Translations under genes and position numbers: made by a program
Notes under the pieces: model-generated
Told to the model about the DNA's origin: nothing
The model's input: only the letters and a program-made list of their open reading frames with translations
Databases searched by the model: none
Shown here: piece by piece, positions 24,370-32,583 of the stretch
How positions within the stretch are numbered: position 1 is the stretch's first letter
Layout of the letters: every line of letters starts with the position of its first letter
Source: Micromonospora coerulea
GTDB lineage: Bacteria; Actinomycetota; Actinomycetes; Mycobacteriales; Micromonosporaceae
DNA: 64,000 bases
Assembly: GCF_016598485.1 (NCBI RefSeq)
Contig: NZ_JAEMUW010000003.1
Coordinates: forward strand, 248,001-312,000
Direction of reading: 5' to 3'

Positions 24370-24409
24370 GAGTGGGCCGCCAGGGACTCGAACCCTGAAC
24401 CTATGGATT
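24370..24409. repeat. Right attachment site within tRNA-Lys
   Basis: Forty bases identical to 12831-12870. Here they form the 3' end of the intact tRNA-Lys gene, so integration regenerated a functional tRNA. Weaker similarity (28 of 38 positions over 12800-12837 and 24339-24376) extends past the perfect repeat. Confidence 0.9.
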
Positions 24410-24444
24410 AAAAGTCCACAGCTCTGCCATTGAGCTAGCGGCCC
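24373..24444 (-). tRNA. tRNA-Lys (TTT anticodon)
   Basis: Read on the minus strand, the 72-base gene folds with acceptor GGGCCGC/GCGGCCC, D-arm GCTC/GAGC, anticodon stem GTGGA/TCCAT, loop CTTTTAA with anticodon TTT, and T-arm CAGGG-TTCGAGT-CCCTG, plus discriminator A. The CCA end is not encoded. It is the integration target of the element. Confidence 0.95.
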
Positions 24445-24614
24445 GTCCGCTCAGGTTACCGGAACCCGCCCTTTCGGGCCCTCCGGCTCCCGCCGCTCGT
24501 CGATCTTCCGCACACCCGCCGGCGACGTCCCCAAACCCTCGGTGAGACGCGCGCGCATCCGGGCGAGTCCCTCGGCCATGGCCGGGCGACCCGTGGCCGG
24601 CTTGGCTGGGAGGC

Positions 24615-25103
24615 ATGACGATGCTGCGTACCGTCGCGCTGGGCGGGGCGACGTTGGTGACCGGGCTGATGGCGGGGCTGTTCTTCGCGTACTCCTGCTC
24701 GGTCATGCCCGGGCTGGCCGCGACCGACGACCGGACCTTCGCCGGGACCATGCAGTGGATCAACCGGCGGATCCTGAACGGCTGGTTCCTGGCCGCCTTC
24801 CTCGGGGCGGTGCTGCTGATCGCGCTGGCGGTGGTCCTGCATCTCAGTGTCGGCGGCCGGGTGCTGGCCTGGACGGCCGCCGCGCTCGTGTTGTACCTCG
24901 CCACCCTGATGACCACGATGCGCTGGAACGTGCCACTGAACGACCGGCTGGACGCGGCCGGGCCGGTGGACCGGATCGCCGACCTGGCGGCGGTGCGCGA
25001 GCGCTTCGAGGCGAGCTGGGTGCGGTGGAACCTGGCGCGCACGGTGACCAACGTGCTCGCCTTCGCCTGCCTGATCGGCGCCCTGCTGACCGGGCGCGCC
25101 TGA
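24615..25103 (+). CDS. DUF1772 membrane protein
   Basis: The 162-residue product has four hydrophobic helices and the DUF1772 (anthrone-oxygenase-like) pattern: GLFFAYSCSVMPGL, MQWINRRILNGWF, MTTMRWNVPLNDRL and FEASWVRWNLARTV. Members are small integral membrane proteins; a few act on aromatic polyketides but most are uncharacterised. No biosynthetic cluster surrounds it here, so an oxygenase role is unproven. Confidence 0.85.
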   Translation: MTMLRTVALGGATLVTGLMAGLFFAYSCSVMPGLAATDDRTFAGTMQWINRRILNGWFLAAFLGAVLLIALAVVLHLSVGGRVLAWTAAALVLYLATLMTTMRWNVPLNDRLDAAGPVDRIADLAAVRERFEASWVRWNLARTVTNVLAFACLIGALLTGRA

Positions 25104-25166
25104 CCGCGCCACGCCGGTTGCCGGGGGCCGCGCATGGGCCGCGCGGGACGGGGAACCGTGCGGGGC

Positions 25167-25466
25167 ATGAGGGTGAGCAGCAGCGCCGCGGTGGCGGCGT
25201 CCAGCGAGGTGGCGGGGGCGGACGGGGTACGGCGGCCGGGTGGCGAGGTGCACGCCTGGCTGCCGGGGCAGAACCAGACCGTGTGCGGGCTGCCGCTCAG
25301 CCGCACCCGGCTGCGGCGCTTCCCGCACGTGCCGTTCGACTACTCCTCGACCGACGTGCTCACCGAGGCCGACCCGGAGGGCGCCGTCTGCCCACGCTGC
25401 CTCGCCGCAACCCAGGGCCGCCGCCGGGAGGAGAAGGCCTGGGTACGCCACGCGCCACGACCCTGA
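25167..25466 (+). CDS. Conserved hypothetical protein
   Basis: The 99-residue soluble product has an Ala/Ser-rich N-terminus and a conserved core HAWLPGQNQTVCGLPLSRTRL followed by FPHVPFDY and VCPRCLAA. The His/Cys spacing could form a small zinc site. ATG at 25167 is preferred over one 33 bases upstream because the extension is low-complexity. Function unknown. Confidence 0.65.
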   Translation: MRVSSSAAVAASSEVAGADGVRRPGGEVHAWLPGQNQTVCGLPLSRTRLRRFPHVPFDYSSTDVLTEADPEGAVCPRCLAATQGRRREEKAWVRHAPRP

Positions 25467-25510
25467 CCGATCCGGGGGTTGGAGTCCGGTTCAGCGGGTA
25501 CCGCACCGGT

Positions 25511-26593
25511 ATGCGGATCGTGATCGTCGGGGCCAGCGGCAACGTCGGGACGGCGCTGCTGCGTCGGCTGCGCCAGGAGTCCGGGCTGGAAATGGTGGGG
25601 GTGGCCCGCCGGCTCCCCGGGCCGGACGCCGGTGAGCCGTACGACCGGGTGGAGTGGCACTCCTGCGACATCGGGGCGCCCGGCGCGGCCGACAAGCTGG
25701 CGACGGTCTTCGCCGGGGCGGCGGGGGTGGTGCACCTGGCCTGGCAGATCCAGCCCAGCCACGACCAGCACACCCTGCACCGCACCAACGTCGACGGCAG
25801 CCGCGCGGTGATCGACGCGGTCGTTCGGGCCGGCGTACCCGCCCTGGTGTACGCCTCCTCGGTCGGCACCTACGCGCCTGGACCCAAGGATCACCCGGTC
25901 AGCGAGCGGTGGCCGGCGACCGGCGTGCCCGGGTCGTCGTACAGCCGGGACAAGGCCGAGGTGGAGGCGCTGCTCGACACGGTCGAGGGGGAGCATTCCG
26001 AGCTGCGGGTGGTCCGGCTGCGCCCGGGGTTGACCTTCCAGCGGGACGCCGGTACCGAGATCGCCCGCTACTTCCTCGGGCCGCTGGCCCCGGTCCGCTT
26101 GCTCAAGTACGGCCGGATCCCGCTGGTTCCCACCAACCGCCGGCTGCGGATGCAGGCGGTGCACGCCGACGACGTCGCCGACGCGTACGCGAGGGCGCTG
26201 CTGGGTGAGGCGCGCGGTGCCTTCAACGTCGCCGCGGACCCGGTGCTGAGCCCGGAGCTGGTGGCCCGGCACTTCCACGGCTGGACGGTGCCGGTGGCCG
26301 CCCCGGTGCTGCGGGTCGCGGCGGCGCTGACCTGGCGCGCGCGGCTGCAACCCGTCGACGCCGGCTGGGTGGAGCTGGCGCTGAACGCGCCGCTGATGTC
26401 CAGTGAGCGCGCCGAGACCGAGCTGGGCTGGACGCCGAGGATCGACGCGTTGACCGCGGTCAAGGAACTCTTCGCCGGCATGGCCGACACCGCCGGCACC
26501 GGCGCTCCGCCCATGTCGACGGACCCGACCCTCCCGGGCCGCCCCGCCGCCCTCCTCAAGACCCGCCCGCCCGGCCACGGCAACCCCTACTGA
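25511..26593 (+). CDS. NAD-dependent epimerase/dehydratase (extended SDR)
   Basis: The 360-residue product starts with the nucleotide-binding GASGNVGTALLRRL (GxxGxxG) and contains ASSVGTYAP and the catalytic YSRDK (YxxxK). The C-terminal part ends in a Pro-rich tail. It is an extended short-chain dehydrogenase of the NAD-dependent epimerase/dehydratase family; the substrate, often a nucleotide sugar, is not evident. It is followed by an inverted-repeat terminator. Confidence 0.87.
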   Translation: MRIVIVGASGNVGTALLRRLRQESGLEMVGVARRLPGPDAGEPYDRVEWHSCDIGAPGAADKLATVFAGAAGVVHLAWQIQPSHDQHTLHRTNVDGSRAVIDAVVRAGVPALVYASSVGTYAPGPKDHPVSERWPATGVPGSSYSRDKAEVEALLDTVEGEHSELRVVRLRPGLTFQRDAGTEIARYFLGPLAPVRLLKYGRIPLVPTNRRLRMQAVHADDVADAYARALLGEARGAFNVAADPVLSPELVARHFHGWTVPVAAPVLRVAAALTWRARLQPVDAGWVELALNAPLMSSERAETELGWTPRIDALTAVKELFAGMADTAGTGAPPMSTDPTLPGRPAALLKTRPPGHGNPY

Positions 26594-26609
26594 CCGGGCG
26601 GGCATCCGT

Positions 26610-26669
26610 GCACTTCCGCAGAAAGCGTGGCTCTCGGGCGCCGAGTGGCCACGTTTTCTCGGAAAGTGC
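26610..26669. terminator. Bidirectional inverted-repeat terminator, copy 1
   Basis: GCACTTCC...GAAAGCGTGGCT on the left pairs with AGTGGCCACG...GGAAAGTGC on the right. It lies between convergent genes (epimerase and ZIP transporter). The element resembles the one at 50647-50706, sharing GAAAGCGTGGCT, so it is a family of repeats rather than a single hairpin. Confidence 0.65.
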
Positions 26670-26689
26670 GCGGATCTTGAGGGAGTGGG

Positions 26690-27439
26690 TCAGGTGTGGG
26701 AGAGGGTGAAGGCGGTGAGGAAGCCGAGGACGGTGATCAGGCCGACCAGGAGGTGGGCGTCCTCGAACGCCTCGGGGACCATCGTGTCGGTGATCATCGC
26801 GAGGATCGCGCCCGCCGCCAGGGCGGTGATGGTGGCCAGCAGCTCCGGCGGGGCGCCGCCGAGCAGCGTGTAGCCGGCCAGCGCCGCCGCGCCGCTGATC
26901 AGGGCGATGCCGGTCCAGAGCAGGAAGACGTACCGCCGGGTGCGGCCGGCCTGGCGCATGCCGGCGGCACTGGACAGGCCCTCCGGCACGTTGCTGAGGA
27001 AGACCGCGATCACGGTGACCAGGCTGACCGGGCCGCCGGCGAGCAGGCTCGCGCCGATCACCACCGACTCCGGTACGCCGTCGAGCAGGGCACCGATCGC
27101 GATGGCCGTACCGGAGCCGGGCTGTTCCTGCTCGGAGGGCTGCTCGTCGCCGGAGCGCTTGCGGTGCCGGGCCCCGCGCCGGGCCAGCAGCACGTTCGCC
27201 CCGGTGTACGCCAGCGCCCCGCCCGCCGCGCCGATCACGGTGGGCAGCAGACCGCCCTGCTCGTGCGCCTCGGCGATCAGTTCGAAGGAGACCGCGCTGA
27301 GCAGCACCCCGGCGCCGAACGCCATGATCGACGCGGTGAGCTTCCGGGGCACCCGGGCGAAGAACCCGACGCCCGCACCGATCAGCAGGGCCGAACCGGC
27401 CAGCAGACCCCAGGATCCCGCTTGCAACCACTCCGGCAT
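26690..27439 (-). CDS. ZIP-family metal transporter
   Basis: The 249-residue membrane protein has eight predicted helices and the ZIP metal-site motifs: AIGALLDGVPESVVIGASL (helix IV) and VFLSNVPEGLSSA (helix V), plus a His/charged loop (RRGARHRKRSGDEQ) between helices III and IV. ZIP proteins move zinc or other divalent cations into the cytoplasm. No zinc regulator is adjacent. Confidence 0.9.
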   Translation of the reverse strand: MPEWLQAGSWGLLAGSALLIGAGVGFFARVPRKLTASIMAFGAGVLLSAVSFELIAEAHEQGGLLPTVIGAAGGALAYTGANVLLARRGARHRKRSGDEQPSEQEQPGSGTAIAIGALLDGVPESVVIGASLLAGGPVSLVTVIAVFLSNVPEGLSSAAGMRQAGRTRRYVFLLWTGIALISGAAALAGYTLLGGAPPELLATITALAAGAILAMITDTMVPEAFEDAHLLVGLITVLGFLTAFTLSHT

Positions 27440-27478
27440 TCGTCGGACCGTACCCGCGGTCGGGCGGCGATCAAACCG

Positions 27479-28675
27479 TCAGAAGTCGGCGAAGAGGTAG
27501 GGCAGTTCGCGGGGGAAGATCCGGCGCAGCGCGGCGGCCGCGTCGGCCGGTACGTCGCCGAGGTCGCGGATGTCGACCTCGGCCGGGTCGAGCACCCCGT
27601 ACGCCAGGGCGGAGAGCCCGGCCGCGGTCAGCGTCGCGGTGGGCACGCCGGACCCGGTAGCGGACCCGTCGACCAGCTCCAGCCGACCGGTGGTCCCGTC
27701 GAGCAGGTGCGTCCCGGCCAGCCAGCGGTCGCCGACCAGCTCGACCCGGACCCGACCCGCGCCGGCCGGCAGCCCGTCCAGCGCGTCCAGGGCGAGCAGC
27801 CGGGCCATCGGCGCCGGTGAACCGGGTCGGGAGACCCGCGTCTCGACGTGCATGGCCAGGTCGGTGAGCCACAGCTCGGGCAGCTCGTCGGCGGGGAGCT
27901 GGACCCGGATCCGGTCGACCTGGTCGACGTGCCGGGCGAAGAACTGGAGCAGCAGCGCCCGGGCGTACGGGTCGGTGGTCAGCAGGTCGTCGGCGATCAG
28001 GTGGCCGCCGTGGTCGTCGATCCGGTAGGTGACCGCGCCGACGGTGCTCCCGTCGACGACCGCGGTGAGCAGCCACCGGTCGTCCCGGTCGCGCAGCCCG
28101 ACGGCCCGGAAGGCGGGGAAGACCGCGAAACCGTGCCGCTCGTGCAGGCACCGTTCGGTGAACGCGCGCCAGGTCGGATAGCCGGCGCCGATCCGCTCCC
28201 AGACCACCTCGCCGGGCAGCTCGGCGGCCAGCAGCGGCCCGAGGTCGGCCGGGGAGAACGTCGCGGTACGCGGCCGGGGCAGCCCGGCGTAGCCGAAGCG
28301 CTCGTAGAACGAGGCCCGGAACGGGTGCAGTGCGCTGAGCTGATGCCCCTCGTCGCGCATCTCATCGAGGAGCTGGTGCAGCAGCGCCCGGACGTGGCCC
28401 CGCCGGCGGGCCAGCGGGTGGGTGGCCACCCCCGCCACGCCGGCCATCGGCAGCACCCGCCCGCGCAGGTTCTGCCGCATCGGGACGGCCGAGGCGGCGG
28501 CGACCGAGGTGCCGTCCTCCTCGACGACGAGGGTCCGGTTGCCCGCGTTGTACGGCAGGTAGTCGCGGAACTCCTCGGCCCGGGCGGCGGGCAGCGGCGA
28601 CGCCTCGAAGGCGTACGCCTGGAGCGGGAAGCTGGTGGCCAGTCGTTCCTCGGCGGCCAACCGGCGGATGCGCAT
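27479..28675 (-). CDS. eis: Eis-like GNAT N-acetyltransferase
   Basis: The 398-residue product matches the Eis architecture: two GNAT domains (residues 1-290) and an SCP2-like C-terminal domain. GVAGVATHPLARRRGHVRALL carries the acetyl-CoA loop, and the chain ends in -FADF with a C-terminal aromatic residue, used as a catalytic carboxylate in Eis. Mycobacterial Eis acetylates aminoglycosides and other amines at several positions. The role in this organism is unknown; resistance is possible but not shown. Confidence 0.87.
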   Translation of the reverse strand: MRIRRLAAEERLATSFPLQAYAFEASPLPAARAEEFRDYLPYNAGNRTLVVEEDGTSVAAASAVPMRQNLRGRVLPMAGVAGVATHPLARRRGHVRALLHQLLDEMRDEGHQLSALHPFRASFYERFGYAGLPRPRTATFSPADLGPLLAAELPGEVVWERIGAGYPTWRAFTERCLHERHGFAVFPAFRAVGLRDRDDRWLLTAVVDGSTVGAVTYRIDDHGGHLIADDLLTTDPYARALLLQFFARHVDQVDRIRVQLPADELPELWLTDLAMHVETRVSRPGSPAPMARLLALDALDGLPAGAGRVRVELVGDRWLAGTHLLDGTTGRLELVDGSATGSGVPTATLTAAGLSALAYGVLDPAEVDIRDLGDVPADAAAALRRIFPRELPYLFADF

Positions 28676-28757
28676 CCGTTCATCCCAACCCGGGTCACCG
28701 GCCGCCGCAACCGCTTTGGTCGCGCCGGTGCCGCGCCGGCCCGCCCGGTGGTGCCGG

Positions 28758-29477
28758 TCAGGTCGCGGTGACGTCGGAGACGACGACGGTCACGTTGTCC
28801 GGCGCGCCGGCCTGGTGGGCGAGCTTGACCAGCTGCTCCCCGCACAGCTGGCGGTCGCCATAGGTGGCGAGCGCGGCGGCGATGGCCGCGTCCTCGACGT
28901 AGTCGGAGAGGCCGTCGCTGCACAGCAGCAGCCGGTCGCCGGGGAAGACGGTGAGCACCCCGATGGCCGGGGGCGCGTCGGCGCCCTGCACGGCCCGGGT
29001 GACCAGGGACCGCTGCGGGTGGTGCCGGGCCTGGTCGGGGGAGAGCGCCCCCTGGTCGACCAGCGCCTGGACGAAGGTGTCGTCCCGGGTGAGCTGGGTC
29101 AGCTCCCCGTCCCGAAGCAGGTAGCAGCGGGAATCGCCGACCTGGGCGAGGACCAGGGTCTCCCCGGCGAGCAGCGCGGCGGTCAGCGTGGTGCCCATGC
29201 CGTCGCGGGCCGGGTCGACCGTGATGGCGGCGCGGATGCGCTGGTTGGCGGTGCTCACCACGGCCCGCAGCGCATCGGCGGCCTCGTCGGCGACGGTCGG
29301 CGGGGTCAGCTCGTCCAGGATCCGGATGACGATCTCGCTCGCCACCTCGCCGGCGGGGAGCCCGCCCATGCCGTCGGCCACCGCCACCAGGCGGTCACCG
29401 GCAAGGGCGGAGTCCTCGTTGTTGGTCCGGACGAGGCCGACGTCGTTGAGGATGGCCGAGCGGAGGATGCGCGTCAT
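28758..29477 (-). CDS. PP2C-family Ser/Thr phosphatase
   Basis: The 239-residue product has the PPM metal motifs: VRTNNEDSAL, VADGMGG, GTTLTAALL, GDSRCYLLRDGELTQLTRDDT, LLLCSDGLSDYV and APDNVTVVV. It lacks a transmembrane segment, so it is a soluble phosphatase like PstP without its anchor. A partner kinase is not adjacent. It is divergent from a LuxR-type regulator and they share a 64-base promoter region with a palindrome. Confidence 0.9.
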   Translation of the reverse strand: MTRILRSAILNDVGLVRTNNEDSALAGDRLVAVADGMGGLPAGEVASEIVIRILDELTPPTVADEAADALRAVVSTANQRIRAAITVDPARDGMGTTLTAALLAGETLVLAQVGDSRCYLLRDGELTQLTRDDTFVQALVDQGALSPDQARHHPQRSLVTRAVQGADAPPAIGVLTVFPGDRLLLCSDGLSDYVEDAAIAAALATYGDRQLCGEQLVKLAHQAGAPDNVTVVVSDVTAT

Positions 29478-29513
29478 GGGGTCAAGCTTGCCAAGAAGAC
29501 CCTGCCGCCGTCT

Positions 29514-29531
29514 CTACGCACTACTGCGTAG
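29514..29531. promoter_or_regulatory. Palindrome between PP2C and LuxR genes
   Basis: CTACGCA-ctac-TGCGTAG has perfect 7-base arms. It overlaps TAGGGT (29529-29534), a plausible -10 element that ends eight bases before the LuxR start, which suggests a leaderless transcript and an operator covering both divergent promoters. Confidence 0.5.
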
Positions 29532-29541
29532 GGTGTGAGAA

Positions 29542-30564
29542 ATGATGCCGGTGTCCATGGTCGGGCGCGCCGGCGAGCTGGCCGAGCTCGACCGGGCCTG
29601 GGCCGCCGTGGTCTCCGGCCGCCGGCCGGCGCCCACCGTCACGGTGATCACCGGGGTCGCCGGGGTGGGCAAGAGCCTGCTGGTCGCGGCCGCCCTGGAG
29701 CGCTTCGCCCCGCGCCCGGCGGTGATCCTCGCCGGTGCCGCGCGGGTGCACGACCCGGCTCCGTACGACTGGTTGGCGGCCGTGCTCACCGGCCGGGACA
29801 CCACCGGTCTGGACCTGCCGCCGGACGCCCTGGCCTGGCTCGCCCAGCAGCCCAACGCGCCGCGCGAGCGCTACCCGCCGGGCACGCTGCTGCGGCTCGC
29901 CGTCCGTACCGTCCGGTTGCTGGTCGGCGCGGGCCCGGCGGTGTTGGTGGTGGAGGACCTGCACGCCCTCGACCCGGCCAGCCTGAACCTGCTCGGCGAG
30001 CTGGCCGCGACGCCGGAGCTGCCGGCGCTGCTGGTGGTGGCGAGCCGGCCGCCGGCCGACGCGGTGGCGCCGGACCTCGCGGTCCGCGCGCTGGCCCGGT
30101 TGACCGGGGTACGCGGCGCCGTGCGCCAGCACCTCGCGCCGCTCACCGTCGCCGAGGTGGCCGAGGTGCTGACCCAGGTGTACGACGGTGCCCGCCCCAC
30201 CGAGCCGGTGGCCGCCGCGGTCTGGCGGCGTACCGGCGGCAACCCGTACGTGCTGACCGAGCTGCTCGCCGCGCACGCCGGCCGGGGTCCGGACGGCCTG
30301 GTCGACGAGCCGCTGCCCGAGCACCTGGTGCCCCGGCCGGCGGCCCCGCCCGACGCGGAGCTGACGAGCCGGGAGATCGAGGTGCTCGGCTGTCTGGTCG
30401 CCGGGATGTCCAACAAGCAGGCCGCCCGGGCGCTCGGCATCTCGGTGCGGACGGTGACCGTGCACGTGTCGAACCTGCTGCGCAAGACCGGTTCCGCGTC
30501 GCGTACGGAGGCGGCGCTCTGGGCGGTGCGGCACCGGCTGCCGGTCTCCGCGCCGCCGGGCTGA
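29542..30564 (+). CDS. LuxR-family ATP-binding regulator (short LAL-like)
   Basis: The 340-residue product combines an NTPase module with Walker A GVAGVGKSLLV (residues 40-50) and Walker B VLVVEDLHALD with a C-terminal LuxR helix-turn-helix (residues 275-330, LTSREIEVLGCLVAGMSNKQ and SVRTVTVHVSNLLRKTG). LAL regulators are usually about 900 residues; this one lacks the TPR-like middle region. ATG at 29542 is used, with a second ATG three bases later. Confidence 0.85.
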   Translation: MMPVSMVGRAGELAELDRAWAAVVSGRRPAPTVTVITGVAGVGKSLLVAAALERFAPRPAVILAGAARVHDPAPYDWLAAVLTGRDTTGLDLPPDALAWLAQQPNAPRERYPPGTLLRLAVRTVRLLVGAGPAVLVVEDLHALDPASLNLLGELAATPELPALLVVASRPPADAVAPDLAVRALARLTGVRGAVRQHLAPLTVAEVAEVLTQVYDGARPTEPVAAAVWRRTGGNPYVLTELLAAHAGRGPDGLVDEPLPEHLVPRPAAPPDAELTSREIEVLGCLVAGMSNKQAARALGISVRTVTVHVSNLLRKTGSASRTEAALWAVRHRLPVSAPPG

Positions 30565-30568
30565 CCGG

Positions 30569-31117
30569 TCAGCGGCGCGGGTAGCGCAGCAGCAGGCTGG
30601 CCCGTACCTGCTCGTCGCCGTCCGCGGCGTAGCTGTGCGGTACGTCGGACGTCCAGCGCAGGTAGCCGCCGGGGCCGGCGGTCAGGGGGGCGTCCACCGG
30701 CCCGGCGCGCAGCACGCCGGAGAAGACGGTGACGTGTTCGGTGACCCCGGACTGGTGCGCGGGGGAGAGCTGCGCCGGTCCAGGGCTGACCCGCATCCGG
30801 TACAGCTCGTACGTCGCGTCGGTGTCGGAGAAGACCTCCAGCAGGGTGGCGCCGACCGCGGCGCCGCGTACCGTCGGCGTCTCGGCCGGCCCGGAGAGGA
30901 CGGCGGTGAGCGGCACGCCGAGCTGCGCGGTGACCGCGTACAGGGTCTCCAGGGTCGGGTTGCGGGTGCCGTTCTCCAGGCCGGAGAGGGTGGCCTTCCC
31001 GACGCCGGCCAGCCGGGCCAGCGTGGACAGCGACATGCCCCGCTCCTCGCGGAGCGCGCGGACCCGCGGGCCGACCGTCCCGAGGGCTGGATCGGGATGT
31101 GCTGGAGGCGTGGCCAT
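30569..31117 (-). CDS. XRE-cupin regulator
   Basis: The 182-residue product has an N-terminal XRE helix-turn-helix (RALREERGMSLSTLARLAGV, GKATLSGLENGTRNPTLETL) and a C-terminal cupin (residues 95-180, with TEHVTVFSGVLRAGP and GGYLRWTSDVPHSY). Such proteins sense small molecules and repress nearby transport or catabolic genes. It is divergent from benE with a perfect palindrome between them. Confidence 0.9.
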   Translation of the reverse strand: MATPPAHPDPALGTVGPRVRALREERGMSLSTLARLAGVGKATLSGLENGTRNPTLETLYAVTAQLGVPLTAVLSGPAETPTVRGAAVGATLLEVFSDTDATYELYRMRVSPGPAQLSPAHQSGVTEHVTVFSGVLRAGPVDAPLTAGPGGYLRWTSDVPHSYAADGDEQVRASLLLRYPRR

Positions 31118-31138
31118 GCCGCTATGGTGCTACACGTC

Positions 31139-31160
31139 GCCGTTCCGTAAACGGAACGGC
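31139..31160. promoter_or_regulatory. 22-bp perfect palindrome between XRE-cupin gene and benE
   Basis: Arms GCCGTTCCGT and ACGGAACGGC flank a central AA with no mismatch. It lies in the 61-base divergent region, 21 bases from the regulator start and 18 bases from the benE start, and is the obvious operator for the XRE-cupin protein. Confidence 0.75.
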
Positions 31161-31178
31161 TGGCGGAGGGGGAGGCCC

Positions 31179-32516
31179 ATGGCGGGCAGACTGCAACCGG
31201 TGCTGGCCGGGATCGTGACGGCCCTGGTCGGCTTCGCCAGCTCGTTCACCGTCGTGCTCGCCGGCCTGCGCGCGGTCGGCGCCGACGATGCGCAGGCCGC
31301 CTCCGGCCTGCTGGTGCTCTGCGTGGCGGCCGGGCTCTGCGCGGTCTGGCTCGGGCTGCGACACCGGCTGCCGATGGCCGTCGCCTGGTCCACCCCGGGC
31401 GCCGCGCTGCTGGTCGCCACCGGTCCGGTCCCCGGCGGCTGGCCGGCCGCGGTCGGGGCGTTCCTGGTCGCCGGCCTGCTGATCGTGGCCGCCGGGCTGG
31501 TCCCCGCGCTCGGCCGGGCGGTCGCGGCGATCCCCGCGCCGATCGCCAGCGCGATGCTCGCCGGAGTGCTCCTGCCGCTCTGCACCGCTCCGGTCCGGGC
31601 GCTGGTGGAGCTGCCCCGGCTGGCCGGGCCGGTGGTGCTCACCTGGCTGGTGCTGCACCGGTTCGCCCGCCGCTGGGCGGTGCCCGCCGCGCTGGCCGTG
31701 GCGGCGGTGGCCATCGCGCTGACCGCCGACGGCGCCGGGCCGGCCCGGCCGCGCCTCGCGCCGGTCGTCGAGCTGACCGCGCCGGCCTGGACGGTGTCGG
31801 CGATCGTCGGGCTCGCGCTGCCGCTGTTCCTGGTCACGATGGCCGCGCAGAACGTGCCCGGGATGGCGGTGCTCGCCGGGTACGGCTACCGGGCGCCGCT
31901 CGGCTCGGCCCTCCGGGTGACCGGGCTGGCCAGCGCGCTCGGCGCGCCGGCCGGCGGGCACGCGGTCAACCTCGCCGCGATCACCGCCGCGCTGGCCGCC
32001 GGCCCCGATGCGCACCCGGATCCGGACCGGCGCTGGATCGCCTCGGTCACCGCCGGGATCGGCCTGGCGATGCTCGGCCTCGGCGCGGGCGTGGCCACCG
32101 CGCTGGTGTTGCTCTCCCCGCCGATCCTGGTCGAGGCGGTGGCCGGGCTCGCGCTGCTCGGTGCGCTGGCCGGCGCGGTCTCGGCGGCCGTCGCGGAACC
32201 GGACGCCCGGGAGGCGGCCGTGGTCACCTTCGTGGTGACCGCGTCCGGGGTGAGCCTGCTCGGCGTGGGCGGCGCGTTCTGGGGCCTGCTCGCGGGCTGG
32301 CTGATGCTGCTGCTGTTCCGCCGCCGGCGGCCCGGTGGGGACGACCCGTCGGCCACGGCCCGCTCGGCTGCCGAGACCGTGCAGCCGGTCGACCCGGTGC
32401 CTCCGGTCGACGGCGTGCCGGCTCCCGTTGCCGGGCAGCCGGTCGGCACCCCGCCAGCGGCCGACGGGGTTGGCGGCCGCGGGCGGACGTCGTTGTCGGT
32501 GCCGCCGGTCCGTTGA
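31179..32516 (+). CDS. benE: BenE-family benzoate/aromatic acid transporter
   Basis: The 445-residue product has about twelve hydrophobic helices and BenE features: GFASSFTVVLAGLRAVGA, PMAVAWSTPGAALL and TMAAQNVPGMAVLAGYGYR. BenE proteins are proton-coupled uptake carriers for benzoate. The C-terminal 60 residues form a Pro/Ala/Val tail not needed for transport. ATG at 31179 follows GGAGGGGGAGG. Aromatic-degradation genes are not adjacent. Confidence 0.88.
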   Translation: MAGRLQPVLAGIVTALVGFASSFTVVLAGLRAVGADDAQAASGLLVLCVAAGLCAVWLGLRHRLPMAVAWSTPGAALLVATGPVPGGWPAAVGAFLVAGLLIVAAGLVPALGRAVAAIPAPIASAMLAGVLLPLCTAPVRALVELPRLAGPVVLTWLVLHRFARRWAVPAALAVAAVAIALTADGAGPARPRLAPVVELTAPAWTVSAIVGLALPLFLVTMAAQNVPGMAVLAGYGYRAPLGSALRVTGLASALGAPAGGHAVNLAAITAALAAGPDAHPDPDRRWIASVTAGIGLAMLGLGAGVATALVLLSPPILVEAVAGLALLGALAGAVSAAVAEPDAREAAVVTFVVTASGVSLLGVGGAFWGLLAGWLMLLLFRRRRPGGDDPSATARSAAETVQPVDPVPPVDGVPAPVAGQPVGTPPAADGVGGRGRTSLSVPPVR

Positions 32517-32583
32517 GGGTCGGTATGGGGCCGCTTCCTTTGGAGCTGAATCGTCTACGTCATCACCCCGCCGGGCGGCCGAA

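Larger units (their letters stand above)
12831..24409. mobile_element. Integrated AICE/pSAM2-like element at tRNA-Lys
   Basis: Perfect 40-bp direct repeats (12831-12870 and 24370-24409), derived from the 3' end of tRNA-Lys, bound about 11.6 kb that includes a Rep, an excisionase and a tyrosine integrase in the order typical of actinomycete integrative and conjugative elements. The integrase ends about 115 bases from the intact tRNA. A KorSA-like GntR regulator is present. No FtsK/SpoIIIE/TraB-type DNA translocase is visible, so autonomous conjugation is doubtful. The interior from about 14.3 to 19.7 kb is much lower in GC than the chromosome, indicating cargo from another source. Confidence 0.9.

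Noticed and set aside
24615..25103. An anthrone oxygenase of a polyketide cluster
   Set aside because: DUF1772 membership alone does not imply that activity, and no polyketide synthase or tailoring genes are nearby.
28635..29531. A 298-codon plus-strand frame opposite the PP2C gene
   Set aside because: The minus strand has all PP2C metal motifs; the plus frame is compositionally biased shadow sequence.
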